Positions 1 to 8,950 of a DNA stretch of 18,720 nucleotides are shown here, one piece after another. The notes under the pieces were generated by a model. That model saw only the letters and a list, made by a program, of their open reading frames with translations, did no database searches and was not told the DNA's origin. The DNA comes from an uncultured Methylococcaceae bacterium (lineage in GTDB: Bacteria; Pseudomonadota; Gammaproteobacteria; Methylococcales; Methylomonadaceae). A program made the position numbers and the translations under genes. The DNA lies in assembly GCA_903939355.1 (NCBI GenBank), contig CAJAHC010000149.1, positions 1-18,720 on the forward strand. Direction: 5' to 3'. Every line of letters starts with the position of its first letter. Positions within the stretch are counted from its first letter, which is position 1.

Positions 1-1074
1 GAGTATTGATGTCCCTTTTATCTGTACATAAACAGACATACCTATTTGCAAATTAAGTAATAGTAAAGATTTAAGGGTGATATGTGCCAGTAGAATCTGA
101 TTGCTTACTTGAAGTTGTATGACGCTTTGACCTTTATTATCATCGCTAATTCCGATTATCCTGGCGGGCAGTACATTGAGAATACTGGTAGCGGTTGGTA
201 AGTCAAGGGTGATACTGACATCGCGCGCGTATATTTGCACGCGGAGTTTTGTTCCTATCGTAGCAGCTATAATGGGCAGACTGAGAGTGCCACCAACAAA
301 GTCAACGCGCGTAAGATGGTAATCTATTTCATGTTCGATAATGGTTGCAGGCCAAACTGTGTTGGCTTCACGGTCTTGTGCGAGTGCAATATCGAGACGG
401 CTGAGTGTTTCTGATATGCCCCCTGAAGCTAATGTATGACCGTCTTCCAAAATTACCAGCGTGTCAGCCAATTGACCGACTTCTTGTTGAGAATGGGTAA
501 CGTATAGCACGGGAATAGATAAATGCTGATGTAAACGCGTTAAAAAAGGCATGACTTCTTGTTTTCGTTTGAAATCCAGTGCCGCTAGCGGCTCATCCAT
601 AAGCAGGATTTCTGGATTAAGGGCTAAAGCACGGGCGATGGCAACTCGTTGCCTTTCACCACCGGACAGTCGATCCGGCATGCGATTGAGTAGATGATCT
701 ATGCCTAGCAATTCCAGAATGGCTTGAAGATCAACAGCATTTGATGTTTTAGCTATTCGTTTCAGGCCGAATTGTAAATTATCGGCAACGGTTAAATGTG
801 GAAACAAATTGGCTTCTTGAAACACATAACCTAGAGGTCTTTTATGCGTCGGTAGAAACAGGGATTTTTCGCTATCTTGCCAGAGTTGGTCATTGATTTG
901 CAAAAAGCCCTGTTGCGCTTTTTGTAGTCCGGCAATGCAACGTAAAAGTGTTGTTTTACCCGAGCCGGAAGGTCCGAAAAATATAGTAATGCCGGTGCCG
1001 GGAATTAGTAAGTCGACGTCTAACTTAAAGTCGCCGTAATCAAGTTTAAAACGGGCGATTATCGGCTGTGTCAT
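1..1074 (-). CDS. modC: Molybdate ABC transporter ATP-binding protein ModC (3' end beyond window)
   Basis: This is the ATPase that powers molybdate import through ModB at the inner membrane. I translated the minus strand from the ATG at 1074; it stays open for 358 codons to the window edge with no stop. E. coli ModC is about 350 residues, so only a few residues are probably missing. Visible motifs are Walker A GPSGSGKTT (about residues 34-42), signature LSGGERQR (about 136-143), Walker B ILLMDEP with a following D-loop, and the switch histidine in THSQQEV. The C-terminal part, roughly residues 230-358, fits the molybdate-binding MOP/TOBE domain of ModC. The start overlaps the modB stop as ATGA, so translation is probably coupled. 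The order A-B-C and the neighbours make the substrate assignment good. Tungstate is an alternative substrate that the sequence does not exclude. Confidence 0.93.
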   Translation of the reverse strand, partial: MTQPIIARFKLDYGDFKLDVDLLIPGTGITIFFGPSGSGKTTLLRCIAGLQKAQQGFLQINDQLWQDSEKSLFLPTHKRPLGYVFQEANLFPHLTVADNLQFGLKRIAKTSNAVDLQAILELLGIDHLLNRMPDRLSGGERQRVAIARALALNPEILLMDEPLAALDFKRKQEVMPFLTRLHQHLSIPVLYVTHSQQEVGQLADTLVILEDGHTLASGGISETLSRLDIALAQDREANTVWPATIIEHEIDYHLTRVDFVGGTLSLPIIAATIGTKLRVQIYARDVSITLDLPTATSILNVLPARIIGISDDNKGQSVIQLQVSNQILLAHITLKSLLLLNLQIGMSVYVQIKGTSIL

Positions 1075-1757
1075 TTCAGTTGTTGCAGGTTGGGTTGGTT
1101 TTTTAGTACGGTGTATAGAATTATTAATACTGTAAATGAAAACAACAATAAACAGCCGGCTAACCAATGCGCTTCATTGTATTCAAGCGCTTCTACGTGA
1201 TTATAAATTTGCACTGATACAACGCGGGTTTTATCAGGAATGTTGCCGCCGATCATTAACACGACTCCAAATTCGCCTACGGTATGGGTAAAGCCCAGAA
1301 TGGTGGCGGTCAGAAATCCCGGTTTTGCAAGTGGTACAACCACGCTAAAAAAAGTATCCAGGGGGCTGGCACGAAGTGTTGCTGCAGCTTCCAATGACTG
1401 CTCGCAGATACTGGTAAAGGCTCCTTGCAAGGGCTGAACAACAAACGGCATGGAATACAATACAGAAGCGATTACCAAGCCAGCAAAGGTAAACGGCAAC
1501 GTTCCCATACCTAACCAAGTTGTCAACTCGCCTATTAACCCGGTCGGCCCCATTAGCACCAGTAAATAAAAGCCCAATACTGTCGGTGGAAGCACCAGTG
1601 GTAGCGCCACAATAGCATTAATGAAGCCTTTCCAGGAGCTAGTGGTTCTTGCTAGCCACCAAGCTAACGGCGTGCCAAACAACAACATTAATGAAGTGGA
1701 GATGCTAGCTACTTTAAAGGTTAAAAAAAGTGTATCTAAATCGGCAGTAGTTAGCAT
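1071..1757 (-). CDS. modB: Molybdate ABC transporter permease ModB
   Basis: This is the inner-membrane channel subunit that takes molybdate from ModA and is driven by ModC. At 228 residues it has the normal ModB length. Several hydrophobic segments are visible, for example around residues 10-35, 45-70, 85-110 and 200-218. The EAA cytoplasmic loop that docks on the ATPase reads EAAATLRASPLDTFF with the conserved glycine in VPLAKPGFL. A TVGEFGVVLMIGGN stretch near residue 160 is typical of ModB. The gene sits 14 bases after modA and its TGA overlaps the modC ATG. No anomaly is seen. Confidence 0.95.
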   Translation of the reverse strand: MLTTADLDTLFLTFKVASISTSLMLLFGTPLAWWLARTTSSWKGFINAIVALPLVLPPTVLGFYLLVLMGPTGLIGELTTWLGMGTLPFTFAGLVIASVLYSMPFVVQPLQGAFTSICEQSLEAAATLRASPLDTFFSVVVPLAKPGFLTATILGFTHTVGEFGVVLMIGGNIPDKTRVVSVQIYNHVEALEYNEAHWLAGCLLLFSFTVLIILYTVLKNQPNLQQLK

Positions 1758-1771
1758 AAAAGTCTCTGTAT

Positions 1772-2536
1772 TTATTTAGCTAAGTCGTAGCCATATTTCT
1801 TGATAATAGCTAATGCGGGTATAGATTTTAAATAGTCAATTAATGCGAGTGCTGCAGGATTTTCAGCTCCTTTTTTCATGAGTACCGCCCCTTGTCGAAT
1901 CGGAGCGTGCAGATTGTCAGGAATAATCCAACCGGAACCGCCCACGATTTTACCGTTTTTTATGACTTGTGATAGTGCCAAAAAGCCCAATTCCGCATTG
2001 GCAGTACTGATAAATTGGTAGGTTTGAGCAATGTTCTCACCTTGTACAAACAAAGGTTGCAACTTCTCAAACAGTTTCAATTTTTTTAATACGTCAATTG
2101 CTGCAGCACCATAAGGCGCCACTTTAGGGTCAGCTAATGCCAGATGTTTAAAGTTGCTAGTCATTAAAATCTTACCTTTATCATCCACGAAGTTGGGTGT
2201 GGCGGACCATAAAACTAGCCTGCCTAATGCATAAACGAAGCGAGAATTTGGGACTGTCAAGCCTGCTTGCTCTAGTTTTTCAGGGCCCTTTTCATCGGCG
2301 GACAATAGCACTTCGAAAGGCCCCCCATTTTCCAGTTGCGAGACAAATTTGCCAGATGAACCAAAGGATAACTTGGCGCTGTGGCCGGTCGCTTTTTCAA
2401 ATTGGCTGACTATTTCGGTCATAGGTTTACTAAAATTGGCGGCGACAGCAACCAATACAGTAGCGGACCAACTTGCTTGTCCGAATACTAAGAGAGCAAG
2501 TGTTATGACTGTTCGTGAAATGAAGGTAGCCTGCAT
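1772..2536 (-). CDS. modA: Periplasmic molybdate-binding protein ModA
   Basis: This is the periplasmic receptor that captures molybdate for ModBC. The 254-residue protein begins with a basic residue and a hydrophobic core, TVITLALLVFGQASWS, a signal peptide likely cut near residue 24 or 25. The mature protein starts ATVLVAVAANFSKPM. The family anion-binding elements are visible: AANF near the start, FGSSGKF near residue 58, and the later segments around the conserved VAPYG (about residue 140) and QTYQFISTANAELGF. The ribosome binding site before the ATG is weak (AAGAG about 10 bases upstream). It lies 17 bases downstream of hemJ, so it may be co-transcribed with hemJ and the thioredoxin-like gene. 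Tungstate binding is equally possible. Confidence 0.94.
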   Translation of the reverse strand: MQATFISRTVITLALLVFGQASWSATVLVAVAANFSKPMTEIVSQFEKATGHSAKLSFGSSGKFVSQLENGGPFEVLLSADEKGPEKLEQAGLTVPNSRFVYALGRLVLWSATPNFVDDKGKILMTSNFKHLALADPKVAPYGAAAIDVLKKLKLFEKLQPLFVQGENIAQTYQFISTANAELGFLALSQVIKNGKIVGGSGWIIPDNLHAPIRQGAVLMKKGAENPAALALIDYLKSIPALAIIKKYGYDLAK

Positions 2537-2553
2537 CCAGAATTACTCTTACT

Positions 2554-2979
2554 TTAGAAAGGTTTAACCACTGCTAAAATGATAATGCCGACTAAAAATA
2601 ATACCGGTACTTCATTCATCCAGCGATAATAAACGTGACTATGTTGATTGCGATCATGTTTAAAGTCGACAAGCCACAAACCGCAGAAATAGTGATAAAT
2701 TAGCATGATTATAAGCAATGCTAGTTTTGCGTGTAGCCAACCAGCCGTTGAGTATAGATTCCAGGCGTAGTCAGTCAGCATCCAAATGCCAAAAATGAAA
2801 GTTATTATCATGCCTGGTGTCATAATGCCGTAAAACAGTTTACGCTCCATGACCTTAAAGCGCACATTGCTGATTTCATCAGCACTCATGGCATGATAAA
2901 CATACAGTCGGGGCAAATAAAAGAGACCTGCAAACCAGGTGACCATGAAAATCAAGTGCAATGCTTTTAACCAGAGCAT
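2554..2979 (-). CDS. hemJ: Protoporphyrinogen IX oxidase HemJ (UPF0093 family)
   Basis: HemJ oxidises protoporphyrinogen IX to protoporphyrin IX, the penultimate step of haem synthesis, in the inner membrane of bacteria that lack HemG and HemY. The 141-residue product matches the family length and its start, WLKALHLIFMVTWFAGLFYLPRLYVYHA, with the conserved early histidine (H8), and has the later FKVMERKLFYGIMTPGM and HAKL segments. Four membrane spans are visible. The ATG at 2979 is preceded by AAAAGGAT at good spacing, and this site overlaps the stop of the upstream thioredoxin-like gene. Its pairing with a TlpA-like thioredoxin and the molybdate genes suggests shared transcription but not necessarily shared function. 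Confidence 0.88.
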   Translation of the reverse strand: MLWLKALHLIFMVTWFAGLFYLPRLYVYHAMSADEISNVRFKVMERKLFYGIMTPGMIITFIFGIWMLTDYAWNLYSTAGWLHAKLALLIIMLIYHYFCGLWLVDFKHDRNQHSHVYYRWMNEVPVLFLVGIIILAVVKPF

Positions 2980-2982
2980 GGG

Positions 2983-3522
2983 TTATCCTTTTAATAGTAT
3001 TTCAATACGGGTTTTTATTTCTACAGGATCAAAAGCTCCGACTCTTTTTACATTAATCAAACTGTCTGGGCCAATTAAAAAAGTGCTTGGGGTTAGCTCT
3101 ATATTTCCAAAAGCGGTAGCTGTTTCTCTCGTTAGATCCAGTGCTACATGATAAGGTAACTTTAGAGCTTCAGAAAGGTTAATGACATGATTGGGCGGGT
3201 CATAATGCATGGCAATGGCTATAATTTCCAAACCCTTAGTGTGATATTTCTTATAAAGATCAATAAGTATCGGGATTTCTTTCAGACATTCTGGGCAGTC
3301 GGTTGCCCAAAATGTAACAATAACTGGCTTGCCCTTTAAATCTTTTAGGGGGATTTTTTTGCCAGTAATAGTTGTAAATGTCACCTCAGATATTGGGTTA
3401 GTAGTCCAGTTAAGCTTGGCTATTGAAAAGGCTATAAGAACCAATAATGCGAATGCTAAGAATATTAAGCGAACTGATCTAAACCACGATTTTAGATTGG
3501 ATGAGGAAAATTGTTCAGGCAT
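2983..3522 (-). CDS. Membrane-anchored TlpA/ResA-family thiol-disulfide oxidoreductase
   Basis: This is a predicted periplasmic thioredoxin-like protein of 179 residues tethered by one N-terminal membrane span (about residues 16-36). The active site is FWATDCPECLKEIP with C76-P-E-C79, and the cis-proline is in ELTPSTFLIG (P145). ResA/TlpA proteins reduce disulfides, commonly apocytochrome c haem sites, though the partner cannot be told here. An upstream in-frame TTG at 3546 would give 187 residues, but an extended -10 element at 3554-3562 puts the transcription start near 3547, leaving no leader for that TTG. I therefore prefer the ATG at 3522. Neither start has a clear Shine-Dalgarno site. 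The gene ends 3 bases before hemJ, consistent with a haem or cytochrome link. Confidence 0.8.
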   Translation of the reverse strand: MPEQFSSSNLKSWFRSVRLIFLAFALLVLIAFSIAKLNWTTNPISEVTFTTITGKKIPLKDLKGKPVIVTFWATDCPECLKEIPILIDLYKKYHTKGLEIIAIAMHYDPPNHVINLSEALKLPYHVALDLTRETATAFGNIELTPSTFLIGPDSLINVKRVGAFDPVEIKTRIEILLKG

Positions 3523-3553
3523 TTTCGGTAATGTCTCACTTGGCAATATCGGG

Positions 3554-3562
3554 ATTATAGCA
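3554..3562 (-). promoter_or_regulatory. Extended -10 promoter for the thioredoxin-hemJ-modABC cluster
   Basis: On the minus strand the sequence reads TGCTATAAT, a full TGnTATAAT extended -10 element. Transcription would start about position 3547. No good -35 hexamer lies 16-18 bases upstream, which is usual for extended -10 promoters. It sits in the 157-base divergent gap between the minus-strand cluster and the plus-strand phosphatase gene. Confidence 0.55.
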
Positions 3563-3631
3563 AAGCTGTTAAACTGTGGGTTTTTAACGGTTATTGCTTT
3601 CGGTCAATATTGCAAGAAAAAACCTTATTTC

Positions 3632-3659
3632 CTGACAAATTAGCAGAAACAATTATGAA
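3632..3659 (+). promoter_or_regulatory. Possible sigma70 promoter for the phosphatase gene
   Basis: CTGACA at 3632-3637 (one base from TTGACA) and TATGAA at 3654-3659 (four of six to TATAAT) are separated by 16 bases. The placement about 20 bases before the start codon at 3680 is sensible, but the -10 match is poor, so this is a weak prediction. Confidence 0.3.
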
Positions 3660-3679
3660 CGTATCAGGATATTTAACTG

Positions 3680-4324
3680 ATGAATTTTGATATTATCTGT
3701 TTTGATTGTGATAGTACCTTAAGTAAAATAGAAGGTATAGATGAACTTGCCGGACGTGTGGGTTTGGGTGACGAAATGTCTAAACTAACCGATGCGGCAA
3801 TGAATGGCGAGGTGCCTTTGGAAGCAGTCTACGAAAGACGCTTGTCACTTATCAGGCCAGATCAATGCAGCATTGATTGGCTCGCTGATTTATATATTGC
3901 AGAAAAAGTCGAAGGTGTTAAAGAGGTGTTTGCAGCTTTATTGGCCCAAGATAAAGTCGTGCATATTATAAGTGGTGGATTACGGCAAGCTATATTGCCA
4001 CTGGCAAAGTATTTGGGTTTGCCTGAAGACCATGTGCATGCCGTTGATATTTACTTCAACAAAGATGGCAGTTATATGGATTATGATATAACTTCGCCAT
4101 TAGCAAAAACCGGAGGTAAAGCGGTTGTTGTGAGTTCACTCAAAGGACAGGCATCGATAGTGATGGTTGGTGATGGCAAAACTGATTTGGAAGCCAAGCA
4201 AGCTGGTGCTTATGTGTTAGGTTTTGGTGGCGTAGTTGATAGAGTAATCGTACGTGAATCGGCTGATTTTTATATAACTGAGCCTAGCCTTTTTTCGGTT
4301 TTGGAACATATTATAAGTAGATGA
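3680..4324 (+). CDS. HAD-IB family phosphoserine phosphatase-like protein
   Basis: This is a predicted cytoplasmic phosphatase of the haloacid dehalogenase superfamily, probably releasing serine from phosphoserine. The 214-residue protein has motif I FDCDSTL with nucleophile D9 and acid D11, motif II HIISGG near residue 99, a lysine-rich motif III region near residue 130, and motif IV VGDGKTDLEA. The GDGxTDLE form resembles the eukaryotic-type PSP enzyme more than the GDGANDL form of classical bacterial SerB. It also lacks the N-terminal ACT-like part of longer SerB proteins. A weak AGGAT lies 9 bases before the ATG. The gene stands between the divergent minus-strand cluster and yebC. Activity on another small phosphoester cannot be excluded, so I give no symbol. 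Confidence 0.82.
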   Translation: MNFDIICFDCDSTLSKIEGIDELAGRVGLGDEMSKLTDAAMNGEVPLEAVYERRLSLIRPDQCSIDWLADLYIAEKVEGVKEVFAALLAQDKVVHIISGGLRQAILPLAKYLGLPEDHVHAVDIYFNKDGSYMDYDITSPLAKTGGKAVVVSSLKGQASIVMVGDGKTDLEAKQAGAYVLGFGGVVDRVIVRESADFYITEPSLFSVLEHIISR

Positions 4325-4353
4325 TTTTTAATTTGCTTTTTTAGAGAGAAACG

Positions 4354-5103
4354 ATGGCAGGACATAGTAAATGGGCTAACATCAAGCATCGTAAAGCAGG
4401 ACAAGATGCCAAGCGCGGAAAGGTGTTTACTAAGATATTACGTGAAATTACGGTAGCCGTAAAAACAAGTGGTCCTGATGCAGGCAGTAATCCGAGTTTG
4501 CGCACTGCAATTGATAAGGCATTGGGCGCAAATATGCGTCGTGATACCATTGATACAGCTGTTAAAAAAGCATCTGGTGCTTTGGAAGGGGTTAATTACG
4601 AAACTATTCGATATGAAGGCTATGGTCCAGGTGGGGCGGCAGTTATCGTTGATTGTTTAACTGATAATCGTAATCGCACTGTTAGTGAAATCCGCCATGC
4701 ATTTACTAAGGCGGGCGGTAATTTAGGCACAGATGGCTCGGTTGCTTACTTATTTAGTAAATTGGGCGTCATGAGTTATGCGCCTTCTGTTGACGAAGAT
4801 GCCCTGATAGAGGCGGCTCTTGAAGCTGGTGCAGACGATGTTATCAGTTATGATGACGGTGCAATTGATGTCATGACGACTCCCGAACATTATCTGGCGG
4901 TAAAAGATGCTTTGATCGTTAAAGGTTTTAAGCCTGATAATGCTGAAGTCACCATGCAAGCAACTCTTCAGGCTGAGCTTGATGCCGATGATGCAGAAAA
5001 AATAATGCGATTGATAGATCGCTTGGAAGATTTGGATGATGTTCAGGCAGTTTATTCTAATGCAGATATCAGTGATGAGATTATGCTGGCCTTAGGGTTA
5101 TAA
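4354..5103 (+). CDS. yebC: YebC/PmpR family regulator
   Basis: This 249-residue protein belongs to the YebC/PmpR/TACO1 family. Members bind DNA as regulators in some bacteria, and recent work on the family links them to relief of ribosome stalling. The diagnostic start [14 protein letters not shown] is present, followed by the basic [10 protein letters not shown] segment, the central [20 protein letters not shown] block near residue 85, and [14 protein letters not shown] near residue 120. Length is normal. The ribosome binding site is AGAGAG, about 7 bases before the ATG. It lies directly upstream of ruvCAB, the usual place for yebC in many Proteobacteria. A 121-base AT-rich gap separates it from ruvC. 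Confidence 0.95.
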   Translation: MAGHSKWANIKHRKAGQDAKRGKVFTKILREITVAVKTSGPDAGSNPSLRTAIDKALGANMRRDTIDTAVKKASGALEGVNYETIRYEGYGPGGAAVIVDCLTDNRNRTVSEIRHAFTKAGGNLGTDGSVAYLFSKLGVMSYAPSVDEDALIEAALEAGADDVISYDDGAIDVMTTPEHYLAVKDALIVKGFKPDNAEVTMQATLQAELDADDAEKIMRLIDRLEDLDDVQAVYSNADISDEIMLALGL

Positions 5104-5224
5104 GTGTTTATTTTTTGGGTTTTCTTTTATTAACTCAATCAATGCTGTTATCTTCAAATTAAGGCTTTTTAGATTAAGAGTAAATGATGGTTTTTATAAC
5201 GGAATTTTGTTTTATTAATAATTG

Positions 5225-5725
5225 ATGAGAATATTAGGGATAGACCCCGGTTCCCGATTAACAGGCTATGGAGTCATAGAAGACTCATCTCAAGGCTATA
5301 AATACATAGCTAGTGGTAGCATTCGGATTAAAGCAGATTATTTTCCGGATCGACTTAAACAAATTTTTGATGGAATATTAGAAATTGTTGATAACTATCA
5401 GCCTGATCAAATGGCCATAGAGCAAGTCTTTATGCATAAAAATGCGGATTCTGCACTTAAGCTTGGTCAGGCCCGTGGCGCCGCAATTTGTGCGGTGCAA
5501 ACTAAAGTAATACCAGTGTTTGAATATGCGGCACGGCAGGTAAAACAAGCCGTTGTAGGTAAGGGTGCTGCAGATAAAGTTCAGGTTCAACATATGGTAA
5601 AGATACTGCTAAATGTGCAAGGTGAATTATCTTTGGATGCCAGTGATGCGCTGGGTATTGCTATTTGTCACGCAAATTATCGGCAAACAGCGGCTATGCT
5701 CAACAAGCAGGGAGTAGTGAGATGA
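5225..5725 (+). CDS. ruvC: Holliday junction resolvase RuvC
   Basis: RuvC cuts Holliday junctions moved by the RuvAB motor during recombinational repair. From the ATG at 5225 the product is 166 residues. All four catalytic acids are at family positions: D7 (GIDPGSR), E66 (AIEQVF), D138 and D141 (LDASDALG). A TTG immediately before, at 5222, could serve as start but would only add a methionine. No Shine-Dalgarno site is visible in the AT-rich leader (5104-5224), and I see no convincing promoter or terminator there. The stop TGA overlaps the ruvA start as ATGA. Confidence 0.96.
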   Translation: MRILGIDPGSRLTGYGVIEDSSQGYKYIASGSIRIKADYFPDRLKQIFDGILEIVDNYQPDQMAIEQVFMHKNADSALKLGQARGAAICAVQTKVIPVFEYAARQVKQAVVGKGAADKVQVQHMVKILLNVQGELSLDASDALGIAICHANYRQTAAMLNKQGVVR

Positions 5726-6327
5726 TTGGTTTTTTACGCGGTAAGCTGGTGCATAAAGCGCCACCTTTTTTAGTGTTGGAAGTTCAGGGTGTCGGTTATG
5801 AAGTAGAAGCTCCGATGACGACGTTTTATGACCTGCCTGCCATCAACGAAGAAATAAAATTACATACTCATCTGGTTGTTCGGGAAGATGCGCATATCTT
5901 ATTTGGCTTTTCTGCAGAAGCTGAGCGTGCCTTATTTAGAACGTTGATTAAGGTTAATGGTGTCGGTCCAAAGCTTGCTTTAACTATTTTATCAGGACAA
6001 AGTGCCGAAGAGTTTCATCGCTGCATTCAAGATAACGATACGCAGGCTTTAGTTCGCTTACCGGGCGTTGGAAAAAAGACGGCAGAGCGTTTAGTTATTG
6101 AAATGCGTGATAGATTGCCTGCTTTAGGCGATTCAGTTATGACTGATCCAATCGATATGGATGCGGCTTCGCGTGTTGTTGGCAATCCTAAACAAGAAGC
6201 AGTAAATGCCTTATGTTCATTGGGCTATAAGCCATTAGATGCTAGTAAAATGGTGCAAAACATTAGTGCTGAGGGTAAAAGCTGCGAAGATATTATCAGA
6301 CTTGCATTACAAGGCACGCTTAGATGA
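5722..6327 (+). CDS. ruvA: Holliday junction branch migration subunit RuvA
   Basis: RuvA binds the four-way junction as a tetramer and loads the RuvB motors. I start it at the ATG at 5722 (MIGFLRGK), the conserved RuvA beginning. The frame is open upstream to 5665, but that part lies inside ruvC. The 201-residue protein has the N-terminal OB-fold, two helix-hairpin-helix motifs ([15 protein letters not shown] and [16 protein letters not shown]), and a C-terminal helical domain ([20 protein letters not shown]) that contacts RuvB. The overlapping ATGA with ruvC and again with ruvB indicates coupled translation of a ruvCAB operon. Confidence 0.97.
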   Translation: MIGFLRGKLVHKAPPFLVLEVQGVGYEVEAPMTTFYDLPAINEEIKLHTHLVVREDAHILFGFSAEAERALFRTLIKVNGVGPKLALTILSGQSAEEFHRCIQDNDTQALVRLPGVGKKTAERLVIEMRDRLPALGDSVMTDPIDMDAASRVVGNPKQEAVNALCSLGYKPLDASKMVQNISAEGKSCEDIIRLALQGTLR

Positions 6328-7358
6328 TTGAGTCAGATCGATTGATAACGGCTCGCAGCAATATTGACGAAGAGCGACAAGATCGGGCAATTCGTCCAAA
6401 ACGATTAATCGAGTATGTTGGGCAGAAAGAGTTGTGCGCCCAAATGGAGATTTTTATTCAGGCGGCCAGCGCGCGTAAAGAAGCATTGGATCATGTCTTG
6501 ATTTTCGGGCCTCCAGGATTGGGTAAAACTACGCTAGCCAATATCATTGCAGCAGAAATGTGTGTTAAAATTCGTCAAACTTCGGGCCCTGTATTGGATA
6601 AAGCAGGTGATCTTGCTGCTTTGCTGACTAATCTTGAGCCCCATGACGTGTTATTTATTGATGAGATTCATCGATTAAATCCGGCAATTGAAGAGATTTT
6701 ATATCCGGCTATGGAAGATTATCAACTTGATCTCATGATTGGAGAAGGGCCAGCCGCACGATCCATTAAATTGGATTTACCGCCCTTTACACTAGTCGGT
6801 GCAACCACTCGCGCGGGTTTGCTGACTTCTCCATTAAGAGATCGTTTTGGTATTGTGCAGCGATTAGAATTTTATACGGTAGATGAGTTAGCTAGTATTG
6901 CCACCCGTTCGGCTAAAGTGTTAGGCATTACCATGGAGCCCAAGGGAGCCTATGAAATTGCTCGGCGTTCTCGTGGCACACCCAGAATTGCTAACAGATT
7001 ATTGCGACGGGTGCGCGATTATGCCGAAGTAAAGGGTAATGGCACTATTACTGAGCATTTATCTATACAGGCTCTCGATATGTTGAGAGTTGATAGTAAT
7101 GGGTTTGATGCCCTAGATCGAAAGTTATTAATGACTATGATTGAAAATTTTGATGGCGGACCTGTTGGACTGGATACTTTAGCCGCTGCTATCAGTGAAG
7201 AGCGAGGTACGATTGAAGATGTCTTAGAGCCGTATTTGTTGCAACAAGGGTTTATTATGCGCACGCCGCGTGGACGAGTCGCTACTCGAAATGCATATCT
7301 GCATTTCGGATTACAAGTGCCGAAACAAATAGGTGTTTCTGAAGATTTATTCGAATAA
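6324..7358 (+). CDS. ruvB: Holliday junction branch migration ATPase RuvB
   Basis: RuvB is the hexameric AAA+ motor that drives branch migration with RuvA. The 344-residue protein has the usual length. Walker A is GPPGLGKT (residues 62-69), Walker B is LFIDEIH (about 110-116), sensor 1 is in VGATTRAG, and the arginine-finger region is TSPLRDRFG. The C-terminal winged helix ends in the conserved [17 protein letters not shown]. The ATG at 6324 overlaps the ruvA stop. The 62 bases that follow, before ybgC, contain no clear terminator, so readthrough into the tol genes is possible. Confidence 0.97.
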   Translation: MIESDRLITARSNIDEERQDRAIRPKRLIEYVGQKELCAQMEIFIQAASARKEALDHVLIFGPPGLGKTTLANIIAAEMCVKIRQTSGPVLDKAGDLAALLTNLEPHDVLFIDEIHRLNPAIEEILYPAMEDYQLDLMIGEGPAARSIKLDLPPFTLVGATTRAGLLTSPLRDRFGIVQRLEFYTVDELASIATRSAKVLGITMEPKGAYEIARRSRGTPRIANRLLRRVRDYAEVKGNGTITEHLSIQALDMLRVDSNGFDALDRKLLMTMIENFDGGPVGLDTLAAAISEERGTIEDVLEPYLLQQGFIMRTPRGRVATRNAYLHFGLQVPKQIGVSEDLFE

Positions 7359-7420
7359 TAAATTTAAGTGCAGTGAATAGTGCGTTATTAAATTGGTTGT
7401 AGGAATTTAAACGTCAATAA

Positions 7421-7831
7421 ATGAAAAATAAAAAATTTATCTGGCCAGTGCGAGTTTATTATGAAGACACTGACGCGGGTGGTGTGGTTTTTTATGCTAA
7501 CTATCTTAAGTTTTTCGAGCGAGCAAGAACTGAAATGCTAAGGGCTTTAGGGTACGAGCAGGATAAACTCATTATAAATGAAAGTGTGATTTTTGCCGTA
7601 CGCTCCGTGCAGGTCGATTATCTCCGACCGGCTCGATTTAATGAATTACTCCAAGTTAGTGCTGAAGTGGTTTTTGCTAAAAAAGTCAGTCTTACTTTTG
7701 AACAACAGATTACACGAGGCAATGATGTTTTATGTCAAAGCATTATTCGCATTGCCTGTTTAGATGCCAATAACATGCGTCCTAAAATAATTCCTGAAAA
7801 CTTACTAGAGCTGTTAAAGAATGAATACTGA
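7421..7831 (+). CDS. ybgC: Tol-Pal-associated acyl-CoA thioesterase YbgC
   Basis: YbgC is a hotdog-fold acyl-CoA thioesterase that sits at the head of tol-pal operons and associates with phospholipid synthesis at the inner membrane. The 136-residue protein has the family core VRVYYEDTDAGGVVFYANYLKF (quoted in part: DTDAGGVVFYANY), with catalytic D18. The histidine found in the E. coli version (VVYH) is tyrosine here, a substitution I recall in other homologues. No Shine-Dalgarno site is close to the ATG; an AGGAA lies 15 bases upstream. The 3' end overlaps tolQ by 11 bases. Confidence 0.93.
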   Translation: MKNKKFIWPVRVYYEDTDAGGVVFYANYLKFFERARTEMLRALGYEQDKLIINESVIFAVRSVQVDYLRPARFNELLQVSAEVVFAKKVSLTFEQQITRGNDVLCQSIIRIACLDANNMRPKIIPENLLELLKNEY

Positions 7832-8498
7832 TTTATCCATTTTCCATTTAGTCAAAGATGCAAGTTTTGTGGTTCAATTTGTCATGGTGTTGTTATTAAC
7901 AGCATCAGTGTCATCGTGGGCGTTTATATTTTCCAAGCGCAAAGAGCTTAATCGTGCAATAGAGATTACTGACGAGTTTGAAGAGCAGTTTTGGTCGGGT
8001 GTTGCCTTGGCTGATCTATATAGAAAACTTGCTGCAAAGGATTTTGATCCAGAAGGTATAGAAAAAATATTTCTGGCTGGTTATAAGGAGTTTTCCAGGA
8101 TGCGGCAAGCCGGTAATGTAGAGCCAGGTGTTCAAGTTGAAAGTGCGCAACGGGTTATGCGGATTGAACTCTCACGTGAATTGGAGCGACTGGATGAACA
8201 TTTGGCATTTTTAGCTACGGTAGGTTCGATTAGCCCTTATATCGGCTTATTTGGAACGGTCTGGGGCATCATGAATTCATTCATGTCGTTAGGAAATGTG
8301 AAACAAGCGACCTTAGCGCAAGTTGCTCCGGGGATTGCTGAAGCCTTGATTGCAACAGCCATTGGCTTGTTTGCTGCAATTCCAGCGGTGATTGCATATA
8401 ATCGATTTTCTACTAGATTGGATAGGTTGATTGGTAGATATGAGTTATTTGTAGAAGAGTTTGTTGTTTTATTACAAAGACAGGCGCATCAAAAATGA
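7821..8498 (+). CDS. tolQ: Tol-Pal motor subunit TolQ
   Basis: TolQ forms the proton-driven motor with TolR in the inner membrane and energises TolA during outer-membrane constriction. The 225-residue protein has one membrane span near residues 15-37, a cytoplasmic domain, and two further spans near 130-155 and 165-192. The MotA/ExbB-type core is GSISPYIGLFGTVWGIMNSF followed by APGIAEALIATAIGLFAAIPAV. The start overlaps ybgC and the stop overlaps tolR by 4 bases, so these genes are translated as one operon. Confidence 0.96.
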   Translation: MNTDLSIFHLVKDASFVVQFVMVLLLTASVSSWAFIFSKRKELNRAIEITDEFEEQFWSGVALADLYRKLAAKDFDPEGIEKIFLAGYKEFSRMRQAGNVEPGVQVESAQRVMRIELSRELERLDEHLAFLATVGSISPYIGLFGTVWGIMNSFMSLGNVKQATLAQVAPGIAEALIATAIGLFAAIPAVIAYNRFSTRLDRLIGRYELFVEEFVVLLQRQAHQK

Positions 8499-8944
8499 GC
8501 TCGCCACAAATGGGTAGAAAAAATGGTCGCAGAAAGCCTATGGCAGAAATCAATGTTGTGCCCTATATTGATGTTACCTTGGTATTGTTGATTATATTTA
8601 TGATTACTACACCTATGTTGCAGACAGGGGTAGAGGTTGATCTCCCGCAAGCGGAATCAAAAACAGTAGAATCTGAAGGCGAAGGAGATAATCCGCCTAT
8701 TGTCATTTCAATCAAAGAACAAGGTCAATATTACATTAAGACTGATGGACAAGATGATGAGCCGGTAGTGTCTGAAGAGATAAATAGTCGAGTAGCGGCG
8801 GTTTTAGTGAATAAACCAAAAACACAGGTTCTTATTAATGCGGATAAAGGGGTAAGTTATGGAACGGTGGTGACAGTGATGGCAGCGTTAAAAAATGCTG
8901 GTGTCCCTACTGTAGGGTTAATGACCAAGCCTGAAGATCAATAG
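8495..8944 (+). CDS. tolR: Tol-Pal motor subunit TolR
   Basis: TolR is the partner of TolQ; its membrane helix carries the proton-responsive acid and its periplasmic domain touches peptidoglycan. The 149-residue protein has a basic N-tail (RKNGRRKPM), then the ExbD/TolR signature AEINVVPYIDVTLVLLIIFM with the key aspartate D26, equivalent to D23 in E. coli. The periplasmic domain from about residue 60 includes INADKGVSYGTVVTVMAALKNAG. It begins inside the tolQ stop and ends 6 bases before tolA. Confidence 0.96.
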   Translation: MSSPQMGRKNGRRKPMAEINVVPYIDVTLVLLIIFMITTPMLQTGVEVDLPQAESKTVESEGEGDNPPIVISIKEQGQYYIKTDGQDDEPVVSEEINSRVAAVLVNKPKTQVLINADKGVSYGTVVTVMAALKNAGVPTVGLMTKPEDQ

Positions 8945-8950
8945 CGTAAT

